Below are positions 15,799 through 26,254 of a stretch of DNA of 64,000 nt, in pieces. Source of the stretch: CBDDDW01 sp965226805 (lineage in GTDB: Bacteria > Chloroflexota > Dehalococcoidia > Lucifugimonadales > JAGWBF01); contig CBDDDW010000021.1 in the NCBI GenBank assembly GCA_965226805.1, positions 1 through 64,000 of the forward strand. Reading direction: 5' to 3'. The position numbers were made by a program, and so were the translations under genes. The notes beneath the pieces were generated by a model. It was not told the origin of the DNA. It did not search any database and saw only the letters and a program-made list of their open reading frames with translations. The stretch's first letter is position 1, and every line of letters begins with the position of its first letter.

Positions 15799-16818
15799 CT
15801 ATGCCGTCACCCTCTCACCTGGCAGGCTTAACATCAACACTTCGAGCGCTAGCTGAGAGTTGGCGTTTTGCTCGAGGGCGTCCAGAGTCTTAAGGACAGC
15901 TCTGATAAACCCGGCTACCTGGGCTGCGGAGTATCGATTCGCCTGCTCTCGCAGAGAGTCAACTCTGTCTACATGGTAAACGAACTCCTCCGCCCCCTCC
16001 TTTATTAGGAGCAGGTCTCTCCACCACTGCAGCCACATATTTAGCTCCTCGCCAGCTTCTTGCCGGTTTCTGTAAAACAGTGATGCCAGCTCTGACGCGT
16101 AGCTAAACCGGTCCTCCAGGCTTGCTGTAGAGAGCCGAAGGATCTGTTCTAATTTCGCTTCTCGTGTCTCCATAATGGAAGGATCACTCAGTGCGGAGAG
16201 CGCCCATCCAAGGCACCCCATCGAGAGGCGTGCCAGCTTCTCAGCCTCCTCCGCTCCGAGGGAATGAGATTCGGCCAGCTCCCGTGTTATATCCACCAAT
16301 GGCATGGGTCTTAGCTCCACGCGGCGGCAACGGGAGCGGATAGTAGGGAGCAGAGCTTCCTCGTCAGACGTCAGCAGAATGATTACGACCTGTGGTGGGG
16401 GCTCCTCCAGGGTCTTGAGCAGGGCGTTCGAGGCCTCCTCGCTCATGTGCTCGGCGCGGTCCAGCAGGAACACTCGGTGACTGCCTTCAAAGGGCTTCAG
16501 GCTGGCCTGGCGATGTATCTCTCTAACGTCGTTGATCCCTATATCCCTCTTGGGCGGCCCGTCGGTGCTCCGGCCTTCGGCCCCTAGCAACACTACGTCG
16601 GGGTGACGAGCCTCCGCGATATGGGCGCACTGCGTGCAATGCCCGCAGGGAGCAGGTTCCGGAGAAAGGCAGTTCAGCGCCTGCGCCATGTTGATGGCGA
16701 GGGTCAGCTTGCCCACATGAGGGGGCCCTATGAGAAGGTAGGAGTGGGCATATCTGCCCTCTCGTAGACTCTTCTCTAGCTGCGCCAGGGTGCGGTCTTG
16801 TCCTTTCAACTGCCACAC
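15799..16818 (-). CDS. holB: DNA polymerase III delta-prime subunit
   Basis: Clamp-loader subunit that helps load the sliding clamp. Residues 20-50 hold the Walker A-like IGPPHVGKLTLAINMAQAL, 58-70 the zinc site CGHCTQCAHI with the earlier Cys, then VFLLDRAEHMSEEASNALLKTLEEPP (sensor region) and the SRC motif RSRCRRVELRP. The loop reads VGK-L-T, consistent with the subunit not being a classical ATPase. The start is GTG 16818. It lies 108 nt after lysA on the same strand. Confidence 0.92.
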   Translation of the reverse strand: MWQLKGQDRTLAQLEKSLREGRYAHSYLLIGPPHVGKLTLAINMAQALNCLSPEPAPCGHCTQCAHIAEARHPDVVLLGAEGRSTDGPPKRDIGINDVREIHRQASLKPFEGSHRVFLLDRAEHMSEEASNALLKTLEEPPPQVVIILLTSDEEALLPTIRSRCRRVELRPMPLVDITRELAESHSLGAEEAEKLARLSMGCLGWALSALSDPSIMETREAKLEQILRLSTASLEDRFSYASELASLFYRNRQEAGEELNMWLQWWRDLLLIKEGAEEFVYHVDRVDSLREQANRYSAAQVAGFIRAVLKTLDALEQNANSQLALEVLMLSLPGERVTA

Positions 16819-16926
16819 TGAAGGGTCACCGCCGTTAGTAAATGGGAACTTGGGGAGATTGGCCGGGTCGTGCCGTGGAAGAAGAGTTAGGCCGGGCTAG
16901 GTGAATCGCTATGACATTCCTGCTCT

Positions 16927-18240
16927 CTAAAGGATATCACACTGCATCATGTCCTCGTAACTCTCCCGCCTACGTATCAGGCGCGCCTCGCCGCCCTTCA
17001 CCAGGACTATGGCGGGCCTAGGGTTCAGGTTGTATGTGCTGGCCATGGCGAGGCAGTACGCCCCTGAGGCAGGAATCGCGATGACGTCCCCGGCCTCTAG
17101 GTCTGGGAGTATCACGTCCCTCACTAGTATGTCGCCGGACTCGCAGTACTTGCCGGCGATGGTGACCCGGTCCGAAGGCCTGGAATCCATTTTCCCGGCC
17201 ACCACAACTTCGTAGGCGGCGTCATACAGCGCGGGGCGGATGTTGTCTCCCATTCCGCCGTCCACCGATATGTACTTGCGAACGCCCGGGATGTCCTTGA
17301 CGGCCCCAACTCGGTAGACCGCCACTCCTGCCGGCCCCGTTATTGCCCTGCCAGGCTCCACTACCAGCCGAGGGGTTTCCATCCCAAGTGTTGTACATGT
17401 ATCACCCATGGCGCCCACGATCGCGTCCGCGTAGTCACCGATGGAGGGTGGCTCCTGGTCCCGGGTGTAGGCTATGGCGAAGCCACCCCCTGGGCTTATC
17501 TCCTGGAGGTTGAGCCCCTCTTCCCTGAACCGGGAGGCGAAGTTCAGCACCAGCTCCATGGCGACCTTGTACGGCTCAAGATGGAATATGGGTGACCCCA
17601 GGTGGAAATGCATCCCAACCAGCTTCAAATGACGGGACTTGAGGGCGATGAGTGTAGCTTCCTCAGCTTGGCCAGTCTCGATGGGGAAGCCGAACTTGCT
17701 GTCCAGCGTCCCGGTGGTAGTGTGTACGTGGGTGTGTGGATCGATTCCAGGCGAGACGCGGATAAGTATCTCCTGCACCTTGCCGGCTTCACCTGCCAGC
17801 TCGTCGAGCAGGCCCAGCTCGTAAAAGTTATCCACGACAATACGCCCGATGTTCCAGTCCAGCGCGTCCTTCAGCTCCTCCCTCGTCTTGTTGTTGCCGT
17901 GAAAGAAGACCTTCTCGGCTGGGTAAGACACGGCCCTTGCCACTGCCATCTCTCCCCCTGAGACCACGTCCAGCGCGAGGCCCTCTTCCATGAATATTCG
18001 GGCTAGGGCAGGGCTGATGTATGCCTTACACGCGTAGGCCACGGTGGTCTCCGGGTGACGTGACCGGAATTCTTGTGTGAACTGGCGGCAACGGTCCCTC
18101 AGTGTCTCCTCGTCGAAGACGTAAAGCGGCGTTCCGTACCGGACAGCCAGCTCCGGCACGTCGCATCCGCCTATGACCAGATGCCCTTGGCCGTTGACCT
18201 TCGTATCGTCCGGAAAGACTCTTCCAATTTCGAGAGGCAT
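16927..18240 (-). CDS. lysA: Diaminopimelate decarboxylase
   Basis: PLP-dependent enzyme that makes L-lysine from meso-diaminopimelate. Visible features: PLP-lysine region VAYACKAYIS (about 48-57), HFHLGSPIFHLEPY, the phosphate-binding EISPGGGFAIAY, VEPGRAITGPAGV, and the interface catalytic Cys in KYCESGDIL. At 437 residues it is full length. The start is ATG 18240 with AGGAGG 9 nt upstream, inside the 3' end of the DUF4349/PKD gene. Confidence 0.95.
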   Translation of the reverse strand: MPLEIGRVFPDDTKVNGQGHLVIGGCDVPELAVRYGTPLYVFDEETLRDRCRQFTQEFRSRHPETTVAYACKAYISPALARIFMEEGLALDVVSGGEMAVARAVSYPAEKVFFHGNNKTREELKDALDWNIGRIVVDNFYELGLLDELAGEAGKVQEILIRVSPGIDPHTHVHTTTGTLDSKFGFPIETGQAEEATLIALKSRHLKLVGMHFHLGSPIFHLEPYKVAMELVLNFASRFREEGLNLQEISPGGGFAIAYTRDQEPPSIGDYADAIVGAMGDTCTTLGMETPRLVVEPGRAITGPAGVAVYRVGAVKDIPGVRKYISVDGGMGDNIRPALYDAAYEVVVAGKMDSRPSDRVTIAGKYCESGDILVRDVILPDLEAGDVIAIPASGAYCLAMASTYNLNPRPAIVLVKGGEARLIRRRESYEDMMQCDIL

Positions 18241-18245
18241 GTAGC

Positions 18246-19852
18246 TTACCCTCCTGGCTGATTACTCGCTTTGGGTCTGCGCCTGAGCCACACCAGATAG
18301 CCGACCACGAGCAGACCGCTGGCCCAGAAGGGGCTGAATATGCCCAACCAGATGCCCCCATGGGCCAACCCCTTGCCCGCCGACGCCAGCGCGCTGGCAG
18401 CGCCACCTGCCACGTTTCCGGCGGCCCACTCCTCAGTCTCCAGCACAGCCACCCTAAGGATACCAGAGCCGGTCATGGTTCCGGTATCGCCTGTTCCGCT
18501 GACCGTGAGAGTCGCCGTAAAGGGCATGGGGGGTGATTTGGGTAGACATGCGAAGCCGTTGCGGTGGTATTGGAGCTGTCCAGGTCGCCGGTTACGGGGC
18601 TCGACCCGTCGCCAAAATCCCAGCGGAAGCTAACCGAGGCCATTCCCTCGGGCCTGGTGAAGGAGCCATTGAAGACCACTGCCTTCCCCTCCCCCGCGGT
18701 CTGGTCTGGTCCGGCAAACACCTCGATCTTGGGCACACTGGTCACGTCAACAATGACTGTGTCCTCGCCCTCGGCCGCGCCCGTCTCACCGGTGCCGGTC
18801 AGCTTGATAGTAGCGATGAAGGGAGAGTCTGTCCTATCGTGATACGCGTGAGTGACGGTGGCCGTAACCCGTGAACTGCCATCGGCGGAAGGAGCGGTGC
18901 GGGTGCTAACCAAAACCCCAGAGCCGTCGCCGAAATCCCACTCGTAGCGAAATTCGGTAATACCCTCTGGGGGGACGAAGGTGGCCCGGAACCTGGCATA
19001 CTCCGACTCGCCCAGAGTCAGGTCGAGCCCCGCGTCCACCTCTATCATGGCCGGCGCAAGCTGCAGGCTAACGTTCATCAGAGAGAAGGCGGAAGTCTCC
19101 TCCAACAGCTTGATCCGTCCCTGTAGGCGCTCGATGTCACCCCGGACTCTCGTCACCTCCCGTTGCACCTCAAGCAACTCCTGCACGCTTCCAGCGCGTT
19201 CCATGAGCTTGATCAGCTGCTCCTCGGCAGCCCGTAAATTCACAAGACTCGCCTGGTTGTCTACGTATTCGTCCGTTACGTCACGGCTGTTCGAGATCTC
19301 CGACCTGACTTCTAGGGCCAGCTCTCGAAGACGGGCGACGGTGCCGTCAACGCGGTCAACGGGAACACGGATGGATACGAACCCACGGTGTACCTCCCTG
19401 CGCCTGGACTGGATCACCCAGCCACCTACGTCAGCGGCCAGGGTTGCGATGTCCTCCAAGGTCTGTGACACGTCCAGGACTTCCAGTGCCATATCCACAG
19501 TCCGGACGATCAAACGCCCTTGTGTGGACGTCCCTTCGTCTTCTTCGTTCGAGTCGAAGGACCCCTGGACCACCGCCTCGTCCGCACCCTTCGGGAGGGA
19601 GGGTCCCCTCAACCCAGCAGGCGGCGGCAATGGGGCGGGCGTTGGCGCCACGGCCGGCAACGGCGGAGGCGTGGACGCTGGCAACCCTGGAGAGTCTTTT
19701 ATTGCAATCATAGCCCCCGCTCCCAGCAAGAAGTTAGCTTGGTCGTCTACAAGCGGCTCAGAGGCCATTGCCTCGTCGCCGCAGGCCACCGCCAAGAGGA
19801 CCAAGGCCAGGGCTCCGACCAGAGCAAAATATTGGAACATCCGCTGCTTCAT
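18246..19852 (-). pseudogene. DUF4349 lipoprotein with two PKD domains, frameshifted
   Basis: Exported lipoprotein: signal peptide with lipobox LLAVAC (Cys24) after MKQRMFQ; Pro-rich linker; DUF4349 domain (LIVRTVDMALEV...) with a coiled segment LEVQREVTRVRGDIERLQGRI; then two PKD beta-sandwich domains, each with (Y/R)WDFGDGS; and finally a C-terminal membrane helix (IWLGIFSPFWASGLLVVGYLVW) with basic tail. The second PKD breaks at the G6 run (18528-18533); one extra base restores HPPMPFTATLTVSGTGDTG, parallel to the first PKD. The start at ATG 19852 has AGGAGG 7 nt upstream. Probably involved in envelope structure; heads the lysA-holB operon. Confidence 0.85.
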
Positions 19853-20164
19853 TTCTTTCCTCCTGACTATGCTGGCAGGCCGCCCGGAACTATCGAGAGT
19901 TAGTCCCACTGTTCACCAGGGGGAACGGGCGGGTCCTCCGTCACCAGCATAGACGGGCAGGCAGCGGGAAAAGTTCCCGACAAGGCATAGTGCAGCGGTC
20001 GGATAGGGGGCAGCGTTACGTACGCGCTAACGTCGGTGGCCTCACATCTTACGTAGGGGCTACTTCGGGTGTCAAGGCTTGCCCAGAACATCCGAAGGGG
20101 CTCACTATCCGCCACCGGGGCTTTTCTGCTAATATGTTATCATCGGTCCACAGGGAGGCTGGTA

Positions 20165-20809
20165 ATGTCGGTTCAGTTTGAAGATAGCAACTTGCGGATA
20201 ATCAAAGTGGCCCACATGGGGCCGGTAGACAACAACGGCTACATACTCTCCTGCCGGAGAACCGGGGACGCGGTCATCATAGACGCCCCTGCCGAGCCGG
20301 AAAAGCTGCTCGGTGAAGTGGGCGATTCCAAAATCAAAGCCATTATCATCACCCACCGCCACGGAGACCATACAGCGGGCCTAGGGGAGGTCAGGGAGCG
20401 CACCGGGGCGTCAACCGGGGCACACCCTGAGGACGCCCCGGCGATCCCCGGGCAGGCGGATTTCCAACTGAAGGACGGCGACACCTACCAGGTGGGAGAG
20501 ATACAGCTCAAGGCCCTGCACACGCCGGGCCACACGCCAGGAGGTATCTGCCTCGTGGTTGGGAATCACGTGTTCTCAGGTGACACACTCTTTCCAGGTG
20601 GTCCCGGCGCCACGCGCGCTCCTGAGGACTTCAGGCAGGTGGTGAATAGCATCCGCAGGAAGCTGATGCCGCTGCCTGATGAGACCGCGGTGTACCCTGG
20701 GCACGGGGATGATACGACCATCGGAAATTCCCGGGAGGAGATCCAGACGTTCGACTCCCGATCTCACCCCGATGACCTTTGCGGCCACGTGCAGTGGCTG
20801 AACAGCTGA
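20165..20809 (+). CDS. Metallo-beta-lactamase-fold hydrolase
   Basis: A 214-residue MBL-fold protein of the glyoxalase II-like group. Metal ligands: THRHGDH (H64, H66, D68, H69), HTPGHTPGG, FSGDTLF (bridging Asp) and the C-terminal YPGHGDDTTIG. Likely a thioester or similar hydrolase; the substrate is unknown. ATG 20165 is chosen because GGGAGG lies 7 nt upstream; longer in-frame starts lack this. Confidence 0.9.
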   Translation: MSVQFEDSNLRIIKVAHMGPVDNNGYILSCRRTGDAVIIDAPAEPEKLLGEVGDSKIKAIIITHRHGDHTAGLGEVRERTGASTGAHPEDAPAIPGQADFQLKDGDTYQVGEIQLKALHTPGHTPGGICLVVGNHVFSGDTLFPGGPGATRAPEDFRQVVNSIRRKLMPLPDETAVYPGHGDDTTIGNSREEIQTFDSRSHPDDLCGHVQWLNS

Positions 20810-20866
20810 CCCGCAGGCGACGGCACGGCGTAACGGGTCCGGTCGCAGACTAGGATAGAGGCAAGT

Positions 20867-22129
20867 ATGTATCAAAAGACGACCCTAAATAACGGACTAA
20901 CTTTGCTCACGTCGCCGATGCCCCACACCCGCTCGGTGTCCATTTCCGTATTCGTTGGGGCGGGCTCGAGATACGAATCCGACGAGATCGCCGGAGTCTC
21001 CCATTTCCTCGAGCATCTGCTGTTCAAGGGTACGAAGAACTGGCCCACCGCCAGGGAGATAAGCGAGGCGGTCGAGGGGGTGGGCGGCGTCATGAACGCC
21101 AGCACCGACCGAGAGATGACCGTGTTTTGGTGCAAGGTGGCAAGCCTCCACTTCCGCCGCACCCTCTCCGTGCTGGCGGACATGATCCTCAGTCCCCTCC
21201 TGGACCCGGTGGAGATAGAGAAAGAGCGGGAGGTGGTTCTGGAGGAGCTCAGGATGACCAACGATTATCCCTCCAACCGTGTGGACCTGTTGATCGACGA
21301 GGCTCTCTGGCCGGACCAGCCGATGGGGAGAGACGTGGGGGGAAGCCAGGAATCGGTCAGTGGCATTACCCGCGAGCAGATCTCGGAATATTTAGGGCGC
21401 CAATACTCTCCCCGGAACTCGGTGGTGGCGGTGGCCGGAGATATCACGCAGGACGAGGTGGTCGACCTGCTGAATGACGTTCTCAGAGACTGGGTCCCGG
21501 AGGTACCGATGGACTGGTATCCGGTGCAGGATGGCCAGTCGTCGCCCAGGGTACGAGTGGAGCAGCGCAAGACCGAACAGGCGCACATCTGCATCGCGCT
21601 TCCCGGTCTACCCTTGACCCATCCCGATAGGTACGCCCTGGGTCTCTTGAACGTGATGCTCGGCGAGGGCATGAGCAGCCGCCTTTTCCTGGAGCTCAGA
21701 GAGAAGCAGAGCCTCGCCTATGACGTCCACAGCTCACTTAGTCTCTATCGGGACTGCGGCTCTTTGATTGTCTACTGCGGAGTAGAACCCCGAAAGAGCG
21801 TCACGGCAATAAGCTCTGTCCTCGAGCAGTTGAACGGCATGCGGGGTGATATCCCCGAGGGTGAGCTGGAGAAGGCCAGGGAGCTTTCCAAAGGCAGGAT
21901 GTTGCTACGAATGGAAGACAGCCGCAGCGTGGCCATGTGGATGGGTGCCCAGGAAACGTTGACGGGAAGCGTGCGCACCATCGATGAAGTGGTGGACCGC
22001 CTTGACGCCGTGTCCACCGACGATATAAAGCGGGTGGCCGGCGACCTGATAAGCGAGGAGAAACTGAACCTGGCCGTGGTTGGGCCCTTCCGTAGCGAGC
22101 GCAGGTTCCTCAACCTACTGAAGCTCTAG
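20867..22129 (+). CDS. M16-family zinc peptidase (processing-peptidase-like)
   Basis: A 420-residue protein with the inverted zinc motif HFLEH (H46, E49, H50) and the distal glutamate in REVVLEEL, followed by the inactive-like C-terminal half with the Arg/Tyr substrate-binding signature (SSRLFLELREKQSLAYDV). It resembles the PqqL/YmxG group of bacterial processing peptidases. The start at ATG 20867 has GAGG 6 nt upstream. It lies 57 nt after the MBL gene on the same strand; a shared transcript is likely. Confidence 0.93.
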   Translation: MYQKTTLNNGLTLLTSPMPHTRSVSISVFVGAGSRYESDEIAGVSHFLEHLLFKGTKNWPTAREISEAVEGVGGVMNASTDREMTVFWCKVASLHFRRTLSVLADMILSPLLDPVEIEKEREVVLEELRMTNDYPSNRVDLLIDEALWPDQPMGRDVGGSQESVSGITREQISEYLGRQYSPRNSVVAVAGDITQDEVVDLLNDVLRDWVPEVPMDWYPVQDGQSSPRVRVEQRKTEQAHICIALPGLPLTHPDRYALGLLNVMLGEGMSSRLFLELREKQSLAYDVHSSLSLYRDCGSLIVYCGVEPRKSVTAISSVLEQLNGMRGDIPEGELEKARELSKGRMLLRMEDSRSVAMWMGAQETLTGSVRTIDEVVDRLDAVSTDDIKRVAGDLISEEKLNLAVVGPFRSERRFLNLLKL

Positions 22130-22140
22130 CTCCAGGAGCG

Positions 22141-22554
22141 TCAGGAAGAGCCCGGCCTGAAGTAGGGGATACTTATCTGGTCCGTGGCGTGGACAAACGT
22201 CACTTCCACGGGCATATCGGCCCGCACTTCCTTGGGATCGCACCCGATAACGTTGGTGAACATCTTGACGCCCTCTTCCAGTTCTACCAGGGCCACAACG
22301 TAAGGCACCTCCTCGGCGAAGCCGGGGGTCCGGTTCTGATAGGTCACCGTAAAGGCCCAGATTTTGCCCTTTCCACTGGTCTTCACCCATTCGATGTCGG
22401 TGCTCCAGCAGTTGGCACATATGCCGCGAGGATAGAACTGGTACTCCCCGCAACCGATGCATTTCTGAATGAGCAGCTCGCCCCTCCGGCAGCCGTCCCA
22501 GAAGGGTCGTGTCTCTCCGGACATGGTGGGTAGTGGTTTCTTCCACTCGGCCAC
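22141..22554 (-). CDS. DUF35 (Zn-ribbon plus OB-fold) acyl-CoA-associated protein
   Basis: A 137-residue protein with an N-terminal rubredoxin-like zinc ribbon (CIGCGEYQFYPRGICANC: two CxxC pairs) and a C-terminal OB-fold (IWAFTVTYQNR...VPYVVALVELEEG). In studied systems such proteins form complexes with thiolase-like partners, for example ChsH2 with the Ltp2 retro-aldolase in steroid side-chain breakdown. Here the partner candidate is the gene immediately upstream (6 nt). The start is GTG 22554. Confidence 0.88.
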   Translation of the reverse strand: MAEWKKPLPTMSGETRPFWDGCRRGELLIQKCIGCGEYQFYPRGICANCWSTDIEWVKTSGKGKIWAFTVTYQNRTPGFAEEVPYVVALVELEEGVKMFTNVIGCDPKEVRADMPVEVTFVHATDQISIPYFRPGSS

Positions 22555-22560
22555 GCTCAG

Positions 22561-23742
22561 TCAGTCCCTCCCCAGGATTACGGTACCACCGCTGTGCCTG
22601 GAGCCCAGGGTGCCTCCTGTTCCATGGCAAAGGGCGATCTTGCAGTCGGGCACCTGGCGGGGAGTGCCCTCAAACTCTTGGCGAAGCTGTCTGGTGGCCT
22701 CTATCAGTAGAAATATTCCACGCATGCCAGGGTGGTTGGAGGACAGGCCGCCGCCGTCGGTGTTGATGGGCAGCCCGCCGCCGATTCGCAGGCGGCCGCC
22801 GGAAACGAAATCGCCCCCCTCACCTTTCTCGCAAAAGCCCAGGTCCTCAAGGGTAATTAGGACGGTAATGGTAAAGGAGTCGTAGACCATGGCCATGTCT
22901 ATATCCCCGTGGTTCACTCCTGCCATGGCGAAGGCAGGCTCCCCGGTCTGCTTCGCCGCGATATAGACCAGGTCTCGCCGGCCCGCGCCCTGATGGGCCA
23001 CCCCTTCCCCGGTACCCAACACCCACACGGGCCGCTTGCGGCAGTTTCTGGCCATCTCCGGGGAGGCCACCACCACGGCCCCTCCGCCGTCTGTGATGAC
23101 GCAGCAGTCCAGCAGGTGAAGGGGCGAGGAGATCATACGCGAGTTGACCACGTCTTCAACGCCCATGGGATTGCGGAATAGAGCGTGAGGGTTCAGGGAG
23201 GCATTGCCGCGGACCGCCACCGAGATCTCGGCCAACTGCTCGGGCCTGGTCCCGTACAGGTGCATATGTCTCTGGGCGACCATCGCATAGAGCCCTACGG
23301 TGGTCAGGCCGTAGGGCTCCTCGAAGCTTCCCGGAGTCGGTTCCAGGGCTCGGTGGCCGAATCGGGCGACTCCGCCGGTTCCCACGGCCACTCCACCAGA
23401 CCGCGCGAGGCTGCCGTAGGTTATCAGGGCGCAGTGGATCCTTCCGGCGGCGATCGCCGTCAGTGCGTGGGAGAGATGGAACTCGAAGGACGCCCCTCCC
23501 ACGGAGGTGTTGTCGACGTACTTGGGGTTCAGGTCCAGGTAGTCGGCCAGGTCAAGGCTGCTTGACCTCGAGGTCGTGGATGAGGTGAAGAGCGCGTCCA
23601 CATCCACCTTCGACAGCCCCGCATCCTTGAGGGCGCTGATGGCGCTCTCGCCCTGGATCAGCATCTCGCTCTTGTCAGGGGCATATCTGGCGGGATGCTC
23701 GTGGACGCCAACGATCGCGGCCGCGCGTCTGAGGTCAACCAT
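22561..23742 (-). CDS. Thiolase-like (SCP2/Ltp2-type) protein lacking the nucleophilic Cys
   Basis: A 393-residue thiolase-fold protein: AAAIVGVHEHP at the start, the GGAVVVASPE core, and C-terminal HGTGGTLGSRHSGGTVILGRD. At the position where true thiolases have the acyl-accepting Cys (CaSG) this protein has VGGASFEF, so it should not work as a classical thiolase. Proteins of this type paired with DUF35 act as retro-aldolases on beta-hydroxyacyl-CoA. This is my inference for the pair here. Upstream by 29 nt is a tiny Cys/His-rich gene. Confidence 0.85.
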   Translation of the reverse strand: MVDLRRAAAIVGVHEHPARYAPDKSEMLIQGESAISALKDAGLSKVDVDALFTSSTTSRSSSLDLADYLDLNPKYVDNTSVGGASFEFHLSHALTAIAAGRIHCALITYGSLARSGGVAVGTGGVARFGHRALEPTPGSFEEPYGLTTVGLYAMVAQRHMHLYGTRPEQLAEISVAVRGNASLNPHALFRNPMGVEDVVNSRMISSPLHLLDCCVITDGGGAVVVASPEMARNCRKRPVWVLGTGEGVAHQGAGRRDLVYIAAKQTGEPAFAMAGVNHGDIDMAMVYDSFTITVLITLEDLGFCEKGEGGDFVSGGRLRIGGGLPINTDGGGLSSNHPGMRGIFLLIEATRQLRQEFEGTPRQVPDCKIALCHGTGGTLGSRHSGGTVILGRD

Positions 23743-23771
23743 CTGATGACCTGCTGCGGTCGTCGATAGGT

Positions 23772-23933
23772 CTACTTATGCTCGTGGGCGTGTACCACGT
23801 CAAGGATGTTGTGAGCCACCTGGTCTACGGTAATGTCTGCCGCCGCCGCCGCTGCCTCCAGCATAGCCATGGTGATGTGCCTGGGGTCGCCGTGGCCGTC
23901 TGCGTGCTCACCACAATCGCAACTTACGCACAT
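23772..23933 (-). CDS. 53-residue Cys/His-rich protein
   Basis: A short gene starting at ATG 23933 with AGGAGG 9 nt upstream and stopping at 23772-23774, 29 nt before the thiolase-like gene. The N-terminus MCVSCDCGEHADGHGDPRHIT holds three Cys and four His, enough for a metal site; a short Ala-rich helix (LEAAAAAADITVDQVAHNI) and the His-rich tail VHAHEHK follow. Small proteins of the same style (MCVxCxCG...HGDPRxIT) occur in various bacteria without known function, as far as I recall. The strong start site and operon position make it a real gene. Confidence 0.7.
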   Translation of the reverse strand: MCVSCDCGEHADGHGDPRHITMAMLEAAAAAADITVDQVAHNILDVVHAHEHK

Positions 23934-24125
23934 GGTCTACTTCCTCCTAATATTCTTGGTAACAAGCCACCTTCAGCCGTACTTGTCTGCTGCTACCGGA
24001 AAAACAATTCCAGATATGGGTCTTCCAGGCCAAAAACCGCTATTGGAGGCTCACCGCAATATTAGCTGCTTCGAGCGACGGGGTCAATGAGGGATGGGAG
24101 TATGGAGCGGAGTCGCGGCCGCGTG

Positions 24126-26168
24126 TCAGGAAGTTTCCGCTTCTAGCTCCATTGCCTCTCCCTTTTGGAAGAGCGTGATGACCGCGGGCAACAGCAGTAG
24201 AGACGCCAAAAAACTCAGGACCATAATGGCGACCATCAGCATTCCGACCACTACGTAGGGCACCAGAGACGAGAAGAACATGGGGACGAACCCAAGGACG
24301 ACGATCAAAGCGTTCCTGGCAATCGCCCTGGCGGGCTCCTCAAAGACCCTGCTCAGAGCCCGACCACTCGTCATCAATGTCTCTTTCATCTGCTCGCGAT
24401 ACCTGATGAGGAAGTGGATCGCAAAATCAATGGAAATCCCCAATACCAGGGTCGACAGAACCGCTAGAGGCATGTCATAGTCCTTGCCGGCGAATCCTAA
24501 GGCCCCGTATACGAATAGGACAGTAGCGGACATGGGTAGCATCGCCACCAAGCCCCATCGCAGCGACCGGAAGAGCAGGATAACCAGGACCAGCACGACA
24601 CCAAAGGTACTGATAAAGGCCTTGAGCATGCCTGAGACCATCTTGTCCTGCCAGACCAGATTAAGATATGTCTCTCCGGCCCAGGCGGTGCGAATGCCTG
24701 GAGGCAACGGCTGCTCCTTCAGGTGGGCCTCCGTGACATCGACAACCCTCTGCATCGCCTGGTTGTCTCCGTCTCTCATCAGGATTTGCACGTTAGCTCT
24801 GCTGTAGTCGGGCTTGATCAAACCGGCAATAAGGCCACCGTTAGGCGAGTTAGCCGCTGACTGCAGAGAACGTTCTATCGCATCCTGGGCTTCAGGGATT
24901 CCCTTAGACGGTGTGCTGCTTACGACCACGTCGACATACGAGGCGGTTTGTCCAACCACATCAACGCCATCCCAGAGCTCCTGTAGGGCAGCCACGGAGG
25001 CCAAGACTGCGGGATCAGTGAGCATTCCCGGTCGGTCGGCCTCGATGATGAGACTGGCGTTGTAAGTGCCGGGAAAATGCTGGTTCAACTCCCGTATCGC
25101 GACCCGAATCTCGCTCCCGCTCTTGAACCACCGAACCGGATTGTCGTTGACCGTGATCCGCGTTACTCCGGGTATCGAAACGGCAACCAGCAGGACAAAG
25201 ACGCCCAGGACAACGTAGGACCGCTTCGTCGCGAGGCGCCCCATTCCCCGCACACCCCAGGCCAGGATCCGTTCGCTCGCCGTCACATTGCCGGTGGCGA
25301 TCCGTTTGAGACTCTCCTCTCCCAGGACTATGACAAAGGCAGGCACAAAGACCATGGTCAGGAGCCAGGCGATAACCACTCCGATTGCAATGAAAAGACC
25401 GAACACCTGGACCGGTGGTATCGGCGCTAGAGCCAATGACGCGAAGGCGACTGCGGTTGAAAGAGTGGTGTAGGAGATGGGAGTGAACAGCTCCCTATAC
25501 ACTGCTCGGAGCGTGGCTCGCCGGTCTTCGTGGTGAGGATATTGGTCGAAGAACTCGCTGAGGATATGGATACTGTCCAGGATTGCGATGGGCATGAGGA
25601 ATACTGGTATCATCGAGCTCATCACGTGGAGACTGAAGCCGGTGCCGATTAACAGCCCCATGGTCCAGATGACACTGAGCATGGCTACCAACATCGCCCC
25701 GATCACGAGCAGCAGCCTCCGGAAAAAGTAGAGCATCAGGAGGAAGATCAGCAAACCGGCAATAGGCCCCAGAAATGCCATCTGGATGAACATGTTGCGT
25801 CCGAAGGTTTCCTCCGCCAGAGGCAACCCAGCTAGGTGATGTTCTCCCTTGATGTCGAGCCCGGGACTCTTGAGCAACCCCTTTATGTCCGATGAGACCC
25901 CATCAGCGTCACCCTTGCTTTCCAGAGGGACATAGACGGCGAGGCCCTTTCTATCCGGCGAGATGACCCGACCCGCAAGAAGGGGGTTCCCGTCCACGGC
26001 GCCGGCGATCCGGCTAACATCCTCGGGGGAAAGCTCCCCTTCCGGTACGTCTATGGCCGACTTGAAGCTGACGATCCCCTCCGGTATCACCCCAGGCAAC
26101 GTCTTGATCTCGTCGATGAGCCGACTAGTCTTTGCCAGGGTCTGTAGGGTGTCAGCGCAATTGGACAC
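24126..26168 (-). pseudogene. RND/MMPL-family transporter, N-terminus cut by IS3 element
   Basis: A resistance-nodulation-division exporter of the MmpL/hopanoid-transporter kind with two repeats, each of five to six helices (for example MAFLGPIAGLLIFLLMLYFF and MLKAFISTFGVVLVLVILLF), and DSIHILSEFF and LGISIDFAIHFLIRYRE motifs in the fourth helices. Intact relatives begin with a membrane helix and a longer periplasmic domain; here the frame enters directly in that domain, and its first nine codons (start GTG 26168) come from the inverted repeat of the IS at 26143. Truncated by the insertion, probably non-functional. Confidence 0.85.
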
Positions 26169-26254
26169 TATTGAGGCCTAGAAAACCGAAGAGGTTGGGG
26201 GTGGTAGAGGCTCCTTCAGAGGGGTAGATTAACCCTAAGTGAAAGGAGTCATTG

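Noticed and set aside
18981..19952. Plus-strand frame of 323 codons opposite the DUF4349 gene
   Set aside because: Arg/Ser-rich antisense shadow of a GC-rich gene with recognisable domains on the other strand.
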